Shown here piece by piece: positions 1 through 9,369 of a stretch of DNA of 64,000 nt. Within the stretch, counting starts at the first letter, position 1. Every line of letters starts with the position of its first letter. This DNA is from Psychroflexus longus (GTDB taxonomy: Bacteria > Bacteroidota > Bacteroidia > Flavobacteriales > Flavobacteriaceae), in the NCBI RefSeq assembly GCF_020164595.1, contig NZ_JAIQZE010000014.1:1-64000 (forward strand), written 5' to 3'. The position numbers and the translations under genes are program-made. The notes beneath the pieces are model-generated. The model did no database searches. It was not told the origin of the DNA and saw only the letters and a list, made by a program, of their open reading frames with translations.

Positions 1-2
1 TA

Positions 3-119
3 TCAGAACAAAGAATAAAAGAAGTAGAAAGATTACTAAATTACAGACCGATTAGAAAGTTTAATTATAATAACCCTATTGAAGAACTAAAAAACAAGTG
101 TGTTGCACTAATGGGTTGA
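3..119 (+). CDS. IS30-family transposase, C-terminal fragment (5' end outside window)
   Basis: An open frame enters from the left edge and stops at TGA 117-119, giving 38 residues. The segment LNYRPIRKFNYNNPIEEL resembles the C-terminal end of the DDE domain of IS30 transposases (consensus-like N-RP-KKL-Y-TP-E), and the protein ends in CVALMG, like the VAL- ends of that family. The element's right end should lie just after the stop, but I cannot define the terminal inverted repeat without the left end. It could be a complete element cut by the window or a remnant. It is the only transposase seen in the window. Confidence 0.65.
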   Translation, partial: SEQRIKEVERLLNYRPIRKFNYNNPIEELKNKCVALMG

Positions 120-260
120 ACACAGCTTTTCATAATTTTTTCCTCGAAGATAGTTACTGAAACAGGTAGTTGTGTTTAAGTAAAGTTAAATAGTATTAAA
201 CAAAATTAGAATACCAATTATGATGGCACTCCTATTAATAGAACTCTGTTCAAGTTTTCG

Positions 261-268
261 TATTTTTG
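261..268 (+). promoter_or_regulatory. Putative -7 element (TAnnTTTG) for mnmA
   Basis: TATTTTTG matches the Bacteroidetes -7 consensus TAnnTTTG, 18 bp before the mnmA ATG. No clear TTG lies 17-23 bp upstream, so support is partial. It also overlaps the only possible upstream start (TTG at 266), which argues for starting mnmA at 287. Confidence 0.3.
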
Positions 269-286
269 CATTTTAATATTTTAAAA

Positions 287-1480
287 ATGAAAAGAGTTGT
301 TGTAGGATTAAGTGGTGGTGTGGATTCTAGTGTGACTGCCTATTTATGCAAGGAACAGGGATATGAAGTGATAGGCCTTTTTATGAAGAACTGGCACGAT
401 GATTCTGTTACAATTAGTGATGAGTGTCCTTGGCTGGAAGACAGTAATGATGCTATGTTAGTAGCAGAAAAACTAGGCATACCTTTTCAAACAGTTGATC
501 TAAGCAAGCAATATAAAGAGCGTATAGTAGACTATATGTTTGCTGAATACGAAAAAGGCAGAACACCAAATCCGGACGTACTTTGCAATAGAGAAATCAA
601 ATTTGATGTTTTTATGGATATTGCTACTTCACTGGGTGCTGACTATGTGGCAACGGGTCATTACTGCAGAAAAGACAGAGTTGAAAAGGACGGTAAAACT
701 ATATACAGATTGTTAGCAGGTAAGGATCAAAACAAAGATCAATCCTATTTCTTATGTCAGGTTTCTCAACAACAATTAGAAAAAACTCTTTTCCCCGTTG
801 GTGAACTTCAAAAATCTGAAGTAAGACAAATTGCTAAGGAGCAAGATTTAATCACTGCAGACAAAAAAGATTCGCAAGGACTTTGTTTTATTGGCAAGGT
901 GAAACTTCCAGATTTTCTTCAGCAAAAGCTTCAACCCAAAAAAGGTCAAGTTATAGAAATTGATTCTTCACATGAAGTTTTCTCAAACATTAGTGAAGCA
1001 GAGACAAATTCAGAGTTGATAACTCAGCTGAAAAGAGACAGTAAAAAACTTAATTTAAAACCAGAATTCGGGAAAGTCCTTGGCTCTCACGATGGTGCTC
1101 ACTTTTTCACTAAAGGGCAAAGAAAAGGTCTGGCTATCGGTGGAACCAAGAAGCCTCTTTTTGTCATTGACACCGATGTTGAAAACAACATTTTATATAC
1201 CGGACAAGGTAAAAATCATCCCGGGCTTCATAAAAAAGGCTTGTGGGTTGATAATTCTGAAGTGCACTGGATTCGACCTGACTTGAGCTTAAGTGAAGGA
1301 GAAACTATGGATGTAAAAGCTAGAATCCGATACAGACAGCCTTTAGAAAAAGCTAAACTTTACCAAATGGCAAATGAACTTTATGTCATTTTCGAAAAAG
1401 AACAAACAGCTATTTCCGAAGGTCAATTTGTAGCCTGGTACAATGAGGATGAACTCATCGGTTCCGGTGTAATCGCATAA
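287..1480 (+). CDS. mnmA: tRNA 2-thiouridine(34) synthase MnmA
   Basis: Cytoplasmic enzyme that adenylates U34 of tRNA Lys/Glu/Gln and replaces O2 with sulfur. The 397-residue product has the PP-loop GLSGGVDSS at residues 7-15, the catalytic Cys100 in NPDVLCNRE and the persulfide-accepting Cys200 in DSQGLCFIG. It is about 30 residues longer than the E. coli enzyme because of an insertion around residues 230-265 before the beta-barrel domain; I believe this is usual in Bacteroidetes. I chose ATG 287; a TTG at 266 would add seven residues without family support. It is followed 9 bp later by an oxidoreductase gene and is probably co-transcribed with it. Confidence 0.96.
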   Translation: MKRVVVGLSGGVDSSVTAYLCKEQGYEVIGLFMKNWHDDSVTISDECPWLEDSNDAMLVAEKLGIPFQTVDLSKQYKERIVDYMFAEYEKGRTPNPDVLCNREIKFDVFMDIATSLGADYVATGHYCRKDRVEKDGKTIYRLLAGKDQNKDQSYFLCQVSQQQLEKTLFPVGELQKSEVRQIAKEQDLITADKKDSQGLCFIGKVKLPDFLQQKLQPKKGQVIEIDSSHEVFSNISEAETNSELITQLKRDSKKLNLKPEFGKVLGSHDGAHFFTKGQRKGLAIGGTKKPLFVIDTDVENNILYTGQGKNHPGLHKKGLWVDNSEVHWIRPDLSLSEGETMDVKARIRYRQPLEKAKLYQMANELYVIFEKEQTAISEGQFVAWYNEDELIGSGVIA

Positions 1481-1489
1481 AACTAGTTA

Positions 1490-2440
1490 ATGAAAGCAAA
1501 CAGAATTACAAAGTTATTCAATGTAAAATATCCAATCATCCAGGCAGGGATGATTTGGGCAAGTGGATGGAAATTGGCAAGTGAAGTTAGTGAAGCCGGC
1601 GGACTTGGTATTATTGGCGCTGGGTCTATGTATCCGGATGTGTTACGTGAGCATATTCAAAAATGCAAAAAAGCTACTTCAAAGCCATTTGCAGTAAATG
1701 TTCCTATGCTTTATCCTGATTTGGATAAAATCATGGAAATCATCATTGAAGAAAAAGTCCCGATTGTATTCACCTCCGCAGGAAATCCCAAAACCTGGAC
1801 ACCTCATCTAAAATCCCATAATATAAAAGTAGTTCACGTGGTAAGTAGCGTGAAATTTGCTTTGAAATCTCAGGAAGCTGGAGTAGACGCAGTTGTAGCG
1901 GAAGGTTTTGAAGCGGGTGGACACAACGGTCGCGAAGAAACTACTACATTCACACTTATCCCTATGGTTAAGAAAGAATTGACCATTCCCCTTATAGCTG
2001 CTGGAGGCATTGCTTCGGGTTCTGGAATTCTTGCTGCTATGATTCTTGGTGCAGATGCTGCACAGATAGGAACTCGTTTTGTGGCCAGTGAAGAAGGCTC
2101 TTCGCATATAAATTTCAAAAAAGAAGTCATCAAAGCTCAGGAAGGTGATACCAGACTTACTTTAAAGGAGTTGGCTCCGGTGCGGATGCTGAAAAACAAA
2201 TTCTATCAGGACATCGAAAAATTGTACTCGACTTCACCAACTATAGAAGATCTTCAGGATTTATTGGGTAGAGCAAGAGCCAAAAAAGGAATGTTTGAAG
2301 GTGACCTTGAAGAAGGCGAACTTGAAATAGGGCAAATTTCTGGATTAATAAATGAAATCCTACCCGCTAAAAAAATTATGGAAAATCTTATTGCTGAATT
2401 TGAAGCTGCAAAGATTGAAGCCAGTGCCATTGAATTCTAA
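1490..2440 (+). CDS. NAD(P)H-dependent flavin oxidoreductase / nitronate monooxygenase family
   Basis: FMN-binding TIM-barrel protein of the 2-nitropropane dioxygenase/FabK family, 316 residues. Visible family marks are the N-terminal YPIIQAGM (residues 14-21), GGLGIIGAG (37-45), the EGFEAGGHNG active-site segment with His145, the phosphate-binding AAGGIASG (170-177) and GTRF (194-197). Members oxidise nitronates or act as enoyl-ACP reductases; which substrate applies cannot be read from the sequence. There is no signal peptide, so it is cytoplasmic. It sits 9 bp after mnmA and converges on the LysM gene, with only 14 bp between the two stops. Confidence 0.85.
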   Translation: MKANRITKLFNVKYPIIQAGMIWASGWKLASEVSEAGGLGIIGAGSMYPDVLREHIQKCKKATSKPFAVNVPMLYPDLDKIMEIIIEEKVPIVFTSAGNPKTWTPHLKSHNIKVVHVVSSVKFALKSQEAGVDAVVAEGFEAGGHNGREETTTFTLIPMVKKELTIPLIAAGGIASGSGILAAMILGADAAQIGTRFVASEEGSSHINFKKEVIKAQEGDTRLTLKELAPVRMLKNKFYQDIEKLYSTSPTIEDLQDLLGRARAKKGMFEGDLEEGELEIGQISGLINEILPAKKIMENLIAEFEAAKIEASAIEF

Positions 2441-2454
2441 ATCTTATCTAAGGC

Positions 2455-4386
2455 TTAGTTAGCATCCAGAGCTAGAAAATCTACTAAATTTAATGACTTT
2501 ATCTCAAGACCTTTCTGATATTGTAGAAGGTAAATAGCGTCGTTTTCATATCCTTTAGTAAACTCCTTTTTCTTGTAACTAAATTTATTCTCAGCATACT
2601 CCGTAAAGCCTTTTATTTCTGTAGAAGCTTGGAGAGTTTCTGCATAAGACAGCCTCAAAAGTAAATCCATCATAACGTCATAACCTCTTATCACGTATTT
2701 ATTGGGATAGACTCCGTGTTTTTGCAGAAAGCTGTTATTATGCTTTTGATCCCCTGTAATAAGTTGTGTTTTGGATATAGAAGGAAATGTGAACTTGAGG
2801 TCACTCAGATAATAATTTGAAATCTCATCATCGTAAAAAGCTCCTCTTTTTGAAGTAAATAATCTAATGTCAAAACCATCCCTTTGAAAAGATTTTAGAA
2901 ACGAAACAGTAGATTCTGCAATTCCTATATTTTGTGCTTCTAAAATAAACCAATTGGTACCAAGAGAATCTAAATGTGGACGTAAGTCAGATTTTTTCAA
3001 GTAACCATTACTTCCCTTTTGACTTGCAATATTAATATCTGGAAAGGTGTAAGTATATTTTCTTTGTACTGGTTTTGAAATACTATCTGAGAGAATAACT
3101 AAATTTTCATCAGTATGAATCTTTTGTAAATAGGTAATAAGCACTTCTTGCATCTCCTCATCTTTGGGTAAAGTGTTGAAAAGATTTTCAAATTCAAAAT
3201 TTGGATTGACAAGTGGTGAAATAACGGGTACACTATCTCTCTCAAGATAATTTGCAACAACTTTTAGACTTGGATCTAAAAGTGGTCCAACTACAGCTTG
3301 GTAATTTTTAAAATTTTCATTCAGCAATTGATTCACATGATACGGATCATTTCTAGTGTCGTAAACATCTAGGTTCACAGTGATGCCTTTAGCCTGAGCA
3401 GAATCAATTGCCATTTGGATTCCCTCGTAAAAGTCAAGAGAAATTCTAAGCAAGCCACTATCCTTGATTAAAGATTTCGTTGTAATTGTATCAATTTCTG
3501 TGCGTTCCAAATTTAAGGGAAGCATCACAGCAATTTTTTTTGTATCGAAATATTTAAGCTTATCTTCCAAAGTAAAAGCTTCATATTTAGAATAATCTAT
3601 TTCTTCAGTTTGAGGGATTTTCAAAACAAGTCCTTCACTGATCCCCTCAAATTTTAAGGAAGGATTCGATTGGATCAACTGTTGTTCTGTAACGTCATAA
3701 TTTTCAGAAATAGATTCAATTGAATTTTTAGAATCTATTTTGAGGAAAGCATAGTTTTGATTTTTAGTAATTCTGGAAGTCGATGCTGTATCAATAGGCC
3801 TTTTAATTTTCAAAAATTGACCGGGTTGTATCTCTTTTTCATTTATACCGGAATTTAAATCTTCCAGTTCTTTAACGGTTAGCCCGTATTTTTTTGATAT
3901 TCCGTATTTAGTTTCTTTTGGAAGTACCAGGTGCATCAACGTGCTAAACTCTGAGTTTTTAACACTTTGATTGATATCCAGGTCCTTATCCTTAAGCTCA
4001 TAAGTTGGTACTCTTATAACATCATTGTAATCCAGTTCTCGTTCATAAAGAAAAGGATTGTACTTCCTAAGGTCGTTTACCTTGAGGTTATAAGATTTAG
4101 AAATGCTGTAAAGAGTTTCTTTGGGACTTACTTCATAAGCTATAAGCTGAATTCTAGGATTCAGCTCAAAATTTCGAACCGAAGGGACTACCAAAAGTTT
4201 ACCAGATATATCTCTTATGTTTTTTACATTAGGATTTAATCTTTTTAAAGTAGCAATATCCACTTGAAATCTGGAAGCAACATCCTCCAAACTTTCATTT
4301 GTCCCTGCTTGATAGCTTTTTAGGTCTTGAGCACTGAGACTAAAAACAAAGAGTAGTAAAACTGTACTTAAAAAAAACTTTTTCAT
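2455..4386 (-). CDS. LysM-repeat protein with type-1 periplasmic-binding (Leu/Ile/Val receptor-like) domain
   Basis: Exported 643-residue protein. Residues 1-20 form a signal peptide (KK then a hydrophobic run ending SLSAQ). Four LysM-like repeats follow at roughly 22-66, 81-126, 149-193 and 212-258, then an ABC-type amino-acid-receptor-like fold from about 280 to 620, beginning KKIAVMLPLNL. LysM domains bind peptidoglycan, so the protein probably sits in the periplasm as a wall-associated sensor or scaffold; the ligand is unknown. Its ATG shares an A with the guaA stop (TAATG), indicating translational coupling. An in-frame ATG at 4395 would add three residues ahead of the signal peptide. 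Confidence 0.85.
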   Translation of the reverse strand: MKKFFLSTVLLLFVFSLSAQDLKSYQAGTNESLEDVASRFQVDIATLKRLNPNVKNIRDISGKLLVVPSVRNFELNPRIQLIAYEVSPKETLYSISKSYNLKVNDLRKYNPFLYERELDYNDVIRVPTYELKDKDLDINQSVKNSEFSTLMHLVLPKETKYGISKKYGLTVKELEDLNSGINEKEIQPGQFLKIKRPIDTASTSRITKNQNYAFLKIDSKNSIESISENYDVTEQQLIQSNPSLKFEGISEGLVLKIPQTEEIDYSKYEAFTLEDKLKYFDTKKIAVMLPLNLERTEIDTITTKSLIKDSGLLRISLDFYEGIQMAIDSAQAKGITVNLDVYDTRNDPYHVNQLLNENFKNYQAVVGPLLDPSLKVVANYLERDSVPVISPLVNPNFEFENLFNTLPKDEEMQEVLITYLQKIHTDENLVILSDSISKPVQRKYTYTFPDINIASQKGSNGYLKKSDLRPHLDSLGTNWFILEAQNIGIAESTVSFLKSFQRDGFDIRLFTSKRGAFYDDEISNYYLSDLKFTFPSISKTQLITGDQKHNNSFLQKHGVYPNKYVIRGYDVMMDLLLRLSYAETLQASTEIKGFTEYAENKFSYKKKEFTKGYENDAIYLLQYQKGLEIKSLNLVDFLALDAN

Positions 4387-5915
4387 TATTCCCATTCTAT
4401 AGTTGCTGGTGGCTTTGAGCTGATATCATATACTACTCTATTAACGCCTTTAACTCGATTTATTATTTGATTGGAGACTTTTTGTAAAAACTTATGTGGC
4501 AAGTCTACCCAATCTGCCGTCATACCATCTGTGGATTCTACAGCTCTTAAAGCTACAACTTTTTCGTAAGTCCGCTCATCTCCCATGACACCGACGGAAT
4601 CTACAGGAAGAAGTATAGCTCCAGCCTGCCATACTTTATCATAGAGATGCCATTCTCTCAAAGCATCTATGAATATAGCATCTACTTCTTGTAGAACCCT
4701 TACTTTTTCTAAAGTAATGTCACCAAGGATTCTGATGGCTAAGCCTGGTCCTGGAAATGGATGCCTACCAAGAAGTTTTTGATCAATACCCATCTCAGCT
4801 CCTACACGCCTCACCTCATCTTTAAAAAGCATCCTTAAAGGTTCAACGACCTTTAATTTCATAAAATCTGGTAGTCCACCAACATTGTGGTGAGATTTTA
4901 TGGTAGCGGAAGGCCCGTTGACAGAAATAGATTCAATAACATCTGGATAAATGGTACCTTGAGCTAGGAAGGTGGCATCTTCTACCAATGAGGACTCATC
5001 ATCAAACACTTCAATAAAAGAATTTCCAATTGCTTTACGTTTTTTCTCAGGGTCCGAAATGCCTTTTAAAGCATCCATAAACCGGTCTGTAGCATCAACA
5101 CCTTTCACATTAAGCCCCATATCTTTATATTGATCCAGAACAGAGTCAAATTCATTTTTCCTTAATAAACCATTGTTGACAAAAATACAGTGAAGGTTTT
5201 TTCCAATGGCTTTATGAAGAAGCGTGGCCGCAACCGTGGAATCAACTCCTCCGCTTAAGCCCAAAATGACTTTATCAGTCCCTATCTTTTCTTTTAATTC
5301 TGATACGGTCATGTCTACAAAAGCAGACGGCGTCCAGGATTGAGGTACTTGTGCAATCTTAACAAGGAAATTTTCCAACAATTGAGCACCGTCGGTTGAA
5401 TGGTAAACTTCAGGATGAAACTGAATCCCGTAAGTGTCTTCTCCATCAATTTTATAAGCTGCATTTAGAACATCAGCAGTGCTTGCAATTCTTGTAAAAT
5501 GTTCTGGAAGATCTTTGATGCTGTCGCTATGCGACATCCACACTTGTGATTGTTCCAATATGTTTTTAAAGAACAATTCACCATCTTTTATAAAAGAAAG
5601 ATTTGCTCTACCAAATTCACGTGTGTTTGAGCTATCCACTTTCCCACCGTAATTGTGAGCCATGAACTGAGCTCCGAAACAAACTCCTAAAAGAGGAATT
5701 TTACCTTTGATCTTCGTAAGATCAGGCTTTGGAGCTTCTGGATTTCTACAGGAGAAAGGACTTCCTGAGAGAATCGCTGCTTTAAAAACAGATAAATCTT
5801 CAGGTAATTTATTGAAAGGATGGATTTCACAGTAAATATTAAGTTCACGAACTCGTCTGGCAATGAGCTGAGTATACTGGGATCCAAAATCGAGAATAAG
5901 GACATTTTTTTGCAT
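4386..5915 (-). CDS. guaA: GMP synthase (glutamine-hydrolysing)
   Basis: Converts XMP to GMP with ATP and glutamine. The 509-residue protein has the class I glutamine amidotransferase domain with nucleophile Cys79 in LLGVCFGAQ and His167/Glu169 in FHPE, then the ATP-pyrophosphatase P-loop SGGVDST at 221-227, and the GMP synthase dimerisation domain ending PPATIEWE. I start at ATG 5915; the preceding in-frame codon at 5921 is TTG. A -7-like TACTTTTG ends only 3 bp before the ATG. guaB for the preceding step is at 48.6-50.0 kb in this window. The stop overlaps the start of the LysM gene. Confidence 0.97.
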   Translation of the reverse strand: MQKNVLILDFGSQYTQLIARRVRELNIYCEIHPFNKLPEDLSVFKAAILSGSPFSCRNPEAPKPDLTKIKGKIPLLGVCFGAQFMAHNYGGKVDSSNTREFGRANLSFIKDGELFFKNILEQSQVWMSHSDSIKDLPEHFTRIASTADVLNAAYKIDGEDTYGIQFHPEVYHSTDGAQLLENFLVKIAQVPQSWTPSAFVDMTVSELKEKIGTDKVILGLSGGVDSTVAATLLHKAIGKNLHCIFVNNGLLRKNEFDSVLDQYKDMGLNVKGVDATDRFMDALKGISDPEKKRKAIGNSFIEVFDDESSLVEDATFLAQGTIYPDVIESISVNGPSATIKSHHNVGGLPDFMKLKVVEPLRMLFKDEVRRVGAEMGIDQKLLGRHPFPGPGLAIRILGDITLEKVRVLQEVDAIFIDALREWHLYDKVWQAGAILLPVDSVGVMGDERTYEKVVALRAVESTDGMTADWVDLPHKFLQKVSNQIINRVKGVNRVVYDISSKPPATIEWE

Positions 5916-5918
5916 AGA

Positions 5919-5926
5919 CAAAAGTA
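5919..5926 (-). promoter_or_regulatory. Putative -7 element (TAnnTTTG) next to the guaA start
   Basis: On the minus strand TACTTTTG is followed by TCT and then the guaA ATG. If functional, the transcript would be leaderless or nearly so. No TTG is found 17-23 bp upstream, so it may be chance in AT-rich sequence. Confidence 0.25.
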
Positions 5927-5984
5927 TAAATTTGCGATAAAACAGGCTTCTGTTTAGGCTCTCTTTTTTTACTTTTAAACAAAA

Positions 5985-6524
5985 ATGCTAGACCAAATTT
6001 TTAAAGATTTAAAAAACGAAGTAAAGTTCGGTTACCTTAAAAAAAAACACGCTTTCCGCTACCCTAGTCTTGCTAGTATTGAAGATAATATTCCTATTCA
6101 AAGAACTGTTGTTCTAAGAGACACAACAGCAGACTTTGATTTAATAATCTACACAGACGGGAGAAGCGAAAAAATAAGTCACTTCGAAGACAATCCTAAT
6201 TCAAGTCTTTTATTTTACAATCACAAAAAACTACTACAAGTCAAAGTTGAGGGTAAAATGAAAATGATAAAGTCCGGTGAAGAGTACGACTACCACTGGA
6301 GCAGAGTTCAAGGTAACTCTCAAAAAGACTTTATCACCAAAAATCCGCCTGGGACCCCAATTGATAATCCAGATCATGTAGGATATAATGAGGACGAACA
6401 TCATTTCTGTTTACTCAAACTGGTTCCTGAAAGCATGGAGTATCTCGAACTTAAACGACCAAATCACATTCGTGCGAGGTTTGACAAGTCAAATAATTGG
6501 GAAGGACAATTTCTCAATCCATAA
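5985..6524 (+). CDS. Pyridoxamine 5'-phosphate oxidase family (FMN split-barrel) protein
   Basis: A 179-residue soluble protein with the split-barrel layout of PNPOx-like flavoproteins. An N-terminal helix (MLDQIFKDL) is followed by [19 protein letters not shown] (residues ~38-47), a strand pair containing YTDGRSEKI and SSLLFYN, and a C-terminal [12 protein letters not shown] strand. True PdxH ends with a conserved Arg-rich tail that I do not see clearly, so a role in B6 synthesis is not established; a general FMN- or haem-binding oxidase/reductase is equally possible. It is transcribed divergently from guaA and is followed by a strong bidirectional terminator. Confidence 0.75.
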   Translation: MLDQIFKDLKNEVKFGYLKKKHAFRYPSLASIEDNIPIQRTVVLRDTTADFDLIIYTDGRSEKISHFEDNPNSSLLFYNHKKLLQVKVEGKMKMIKSGEEYDYHWSRVQGNSQKDFITKNPPGTPIDNPDHVGYNEDEHHFCLLKLVPESMEYLELKRPNHIRARFDKSNNWEGQFLNP

Positions 6525-6550
6525 AAAAAGCGACCCGAGGGTCGCTTTTA
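6524..6550. terminator. Bidirectional intrinsic terminator
   Basis: Stem GCGACC/GGTCGC with CGAG loop, extended by A/T pairs and flanked by an A-run on the left and a T-run on the right. It serves both the PNPOx-like gene and the convergent CHRD gene. Confidence 0.85.
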
Positions 6551-6575
6551 AATTTCAACATTAAAATTAATAGTC

Positions 6576-8516
6576 TTATTCATTAGCACCTATGTCGCCT
6601 TGAGCTACAATAGTTGCTAATTCTGCTGCGCTTAGGTGAACATTAACGTAACCGTTAACTTCTAAAACATCAGCATATCCAAATTCTGTATTATCATCTA
6701 AAGCTGCGACGTTAGACATACTCATACCTGTTGTTCCATCAACAGGAATAAAGGTATAAATAATGCCACCACCTTCAGATGCTGAATTAGCGTGAATGTG
6801 TGCTGGGTGCTCGCCACCATCTGGAGTTCCTACTAGACTAATTGTAGCTAAAGCTTCACCATTCAAACGTTCTTCAAAAAGAACAGTTCCATTGATTCCT
6901 GTAACATCCTTTTCTTCTAAAACATAACTTTTAGATTCACCAGTCAATTCATTTTGACCAATATCTCCCTGAGCTACAATAGTTCCTAAATCATCTGCAC
7001 TTAAATGTACATTGACATAACCGTCTACCCCTAAAACATCAGCATAACCAAATTCTGTTTCATCATCTAAAGCAGCTACGTTGGATTGACTCATTCCTGT
7101 TGTTCCGTTTACTGGGTTAAAAGTATAAAGTATACCTCCACCTTCTACTGCGGTATTCATATGAATATGAGCTGGGTGCTCACCGCCATCAGGAGTTCCT
7201 TCCAGACTAATTGTAGCTAATGCTTCACCGTTCAAACGCTCCTCGAAAAGGACAGAACCACTTATCCCAGGTACGGCTCTTTCTTCAAGTTCATAGTTTT
7301 TAGATTCACCAGTCAATTCATTTTGACCGATATCTCCTTGAGCAACAATAGTTCCTAAATCATCTGCGCTTAAATGTACATTTACATAGCCGTCTACTTC
7401 TAGAACATCAGCATATACAAAAGCAGTTCCATCATCCAAAGTTGCTACATTGGATTGACTCATTCCTGTTGTTCCATTAACTGGGTTAAAAGTATAAAGT
7501 ATAGCTCCGCCTTCTACTGCAGTATTCATATGAATGTGTGCTGGATGCTCGCCTCCATCTGGAGTTCCTTCCAGACTAATTGTTGCTAATGCTTCTCCAC
7601 TCATACGCTCTTCAAAAAGGACAGAACCACTAATCCCAGGCACTGCTCTTTCTTCAAGTTCATAGCTTTTAGACTCACCTGTCAATTCATTTTGACCAAT
7701 GTCACCCTGAGCTACAATAGTACCTAAATCATCTGCACTTAAATGTACATTGACATAACCGTCTACTTCTAATATGTCAGCATAAACAAACTCAGAACCA
7801 TCATCCAAAGTCGCTACATTGGATTGACTCATTCCTGTTGTTCCATTAACTGGGTTAAAAGTATAAAGTATACCTCCACCTTCTACAGCTGAATTCATGT
7901 GAATATGCGCTGGATGCATTCCACCATCTGGAGTTCCTCCCAGACTAATTGTAGCTAATGCTTCACCACTCATACGCTCTTCAAATAGGACAGACCCAGC
8001 AATTCCAGGTACTGCTCTTTCCTCAAGATCATAACTTTTGGATTCACCAGTCAATTCGTTTTGACCAATGTCTCCTTGAGCTACAATAGTGCCTAAATCA
8101 TTAGCACTTAAATGTACGTTGATATAAGCATCAAGTTCAGAGATATCTTCAAAACTTATAGGTGTACCATCATCCAAGGATGTAAATGTTGTAATACTTA
8201 AACCAGTTTCTCCGTCAACAGGCTCCAAGGATACAATGATACTTCCGCCCTCTACAGCAGAATTCATATGGATATGGGCTGGGTGCATATTTCCAGCTGA
8301 AGTTCCTTCAACTTCAAGAATAAGTTGAACAGAGCCGTCAGCTTGTTCATTAAAAACAGCATCACCACTGACACCGGATTCTGATCTTTCATCCAGATCA
8401 TATCTAATATTATCTAAGACAGGATCTGTCACAGGATTTAAACTATCATCATTATCACATGATGCCACTAGTAACCCTAGAATAAATAATAGAGTAAAAT
8501 TTTTTAATCTTTTCAT
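6576..8516 (-). CDS. Lipoprotein with five tandem CHRD domains
   Basis: Secreted 646-residue protein. Residues 1-20 form a lipoprotein signal with lipobox LVASC, so it is anchored in the outer or inner membrane. From about residue 36 it consists of five CHRD domains, each about 123 residues, with the marks HPAHIHMN, NGTTGMS, YVNVHLSADDL and GTIVAQGDIG. Domains 2-4 are almost identical; domain 1 (YDLDERSESG) and domain 5 (VLEEKDVTG) are more diverged. CHRD domains are named after chordin; their bacterial function is unknown, though the conserved His residues could bind metal. It has its own transcription unit, with a terminator shared with the convergent neighbour. Confidence 0.9.
   Translation of the reverse strand: MKRLKNFTLLFILGLLVASCDNDDSLNPVTDPVLDNIRYDLDERSESGVSGDAVFNEQADGSVQLILEVEGTSAGNMHPAHIHMNSAVEGGSIIVSLEPVDGETGLSITTFTSLDDGTPISFEDISELDAYINVHLSANDLGTIVAQGDIGQNELTGESKSYDLEERAVPGIAGSVLFEERMSGEALATISLGGTPDGGMHPAHIHMNSAVEGGGILYTFNPVNGTTGMSQSNVATLDDGSEFVYADILEVDGYVNVHLSADDLGTIVAQGDIGQNELTGESKSYELEERAVPGISGSVLFEERMSGEALATISLEGTPDGGEHPAHIHMNTAVEGGAILYTFNPVNGTTGMSQSNVATLDDGTAFVYADVLEVDGYVNVHLSADDLGTIVAQGDIGQNELTGESKNYELEERAVPGISGSVLFEERLNGEALATISLEGTPDGGEHPAHIHMNTAVEGGGILYTFNPVNGTTGMSQSNVAALDDETEFGYADVLGVDGYVNVHLSADDLGTIVAQGDIGQNELTGESKSYVLEEKDVTGINGTVLFEERLNGEALATISLVGTPDGGEHPAHIHANSASEGGGIIYTFIPVDGTTGMSMSNVAALDDNTEFGYADVLEVNGYVNVHLSAAELATIVAQGDIGANE
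6579..8410 (-). repeat. Five-unit, 369-bp in-frame tandem repeat (CHRD domains)
   Basis: The segment encoding GESKS recurs at 6934, 7303, 7672 and 8041, exactly 369 bp (123 codons) apart. The units between these points are close copies at DNA level, including many silent positions, while the outermost units are diverged. This points to recent duplication or ongoing homogenisation and predicts copy-number change by recombination. Confidence 0.9.
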
Positions 8517-8626
8517 AAGTATATATTTTGTTGTTTGACATAGTTACGAAAAGAAGAAAGCTACGGTTTTAAAATTTATGTTATAAAAGTTCACTATTAA
8601 CACTTATTAACTAAAACGACGATGCT

Positions 8627-9259
8627 TTAAGGTATATTTAAGTATTTATGAGTTTGAAGAGAAATACGCCATTTTGGATATTTCATCACATATTCAACAA
8701 TTTGAGGCGTCATTTTTTCTCTAACACTCCATTCAGGCTGAAGAAATAACTCACAATCTTCTGAAACTTGTGCTGCTTGTTCTTCAGCAAATTTAAAATC
8801 GCTTTTATTGTAGATAATTACTTTGAGTTCGTCTACTCGTGGATAAATCTCAGGTTTTGGTAGTTTTATTTTTTTTGGTGACAAGCAAATCCAATCCCAG
8901 ACACCAGTCATATCATAAGCCCCAGAGGTTTCTATATGAATGTTCAATCCGTTTGCTTTCAAACCTTCAGTTAACAAAGACATGTCCCAGGTTAAAGGTT
9001 CACCTCCAGTGATAACAATCGTATTACTATATTTTTTAGCATTTTCTATGATAGAACCAATTTGAGTAGGTGGATGTTTTTCTGGATCCCAGCTTTCTTT
9101 TACATCGCACCAGTGACAACCAACATCACATCCTCCAATCCTAATAAAATAGGCTGCTGTTCCTGTATGATATCCCTCGCCTTGTATGGTGTAAAATTCT
9201 TCCATAAGGGGAAGCATAATACCTTTACGTACAAGTTTTTCTATATTCTCATTTTGCAT
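8627..9259 (-). CDS. queE: 7-carboxy-7-deazaguanine synthase QueE
   Basis: Radical SAM enzyme converting 6-carboxytetrahydropterin to 7-carboxy-7-deazaguanine in queuosine synthesis. In the 210-residue protein the Cys44-X3-Cys48-X2-Cys51 cluster (GGCDVGCHWCDVKESW) binds the 4Fe-4S centre, FYTIQGEG (22-29) is the QueE signature and ITGGEPL (~83-89) is the SAM-binding motif. The start is uncertain: Met15 (9217, MLPLMEEF) gives a leader of about 45 nt from the -7-like element at 9264-9271, whereas Met1 would be nearly leaderless. No other que genes lie nearby. Confidence 0.93.
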   Translation of the reverse strand: MQNENIEKLVRKGIMLPLMEEFYTIQGEGYHTGTAAYFIRIGGCDVGCHWCDVKESWDPEKHPPTQIGSIIENAKKYSNTIVITGGEPLTWDMSLLTEGLKANGLNIHIETSGAYDMTGVWDWICLSPKKIKLPKPEIYPRVDELKVIIYNKSDFKFAEEQAAQVSEDCELFLQPEWSVREKMTPQIVEYVMKYPKWRISLQTHKYLNIP

Positions 9260-9263
9260 GTTG

Positions 9264-9271
9264 CAAAGATA
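9264..9271 (-). promoter_or_regulatory. Putative -7 element (TAnnTTTG) for queE
   Basis: TATCTTTG on the minus strand, 4 bp before the longest-frame ATG of queE; no TTG at the expected -33 distance. Its position makes the internal Met15 start (9217) attractive. Confidence 0.3.
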
Positions 9272-9369
9272 CTGAAAGCATAATTTGAATTAAAACATAA
9301 TTCTAAACTTATATAGCAGAAAGCATGCTTTCATGTTGGCGACTTTATTTATTTTTGAAAAAAATTATC

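Noticed and set aside
266-286. Longer mnmA start at TTG 266
   Set aside because: Overlaps a -7-like promoter element and adds residues that MnmA proteins lack; ATG 287 gives the standard [11 protein letters not shown] start.
6576-8410. 369-bp repeats considered as a CRISPR-like or mobile array
   Set aside because: The repeats are in frame, have no spacers and encode complete CHRD domains.
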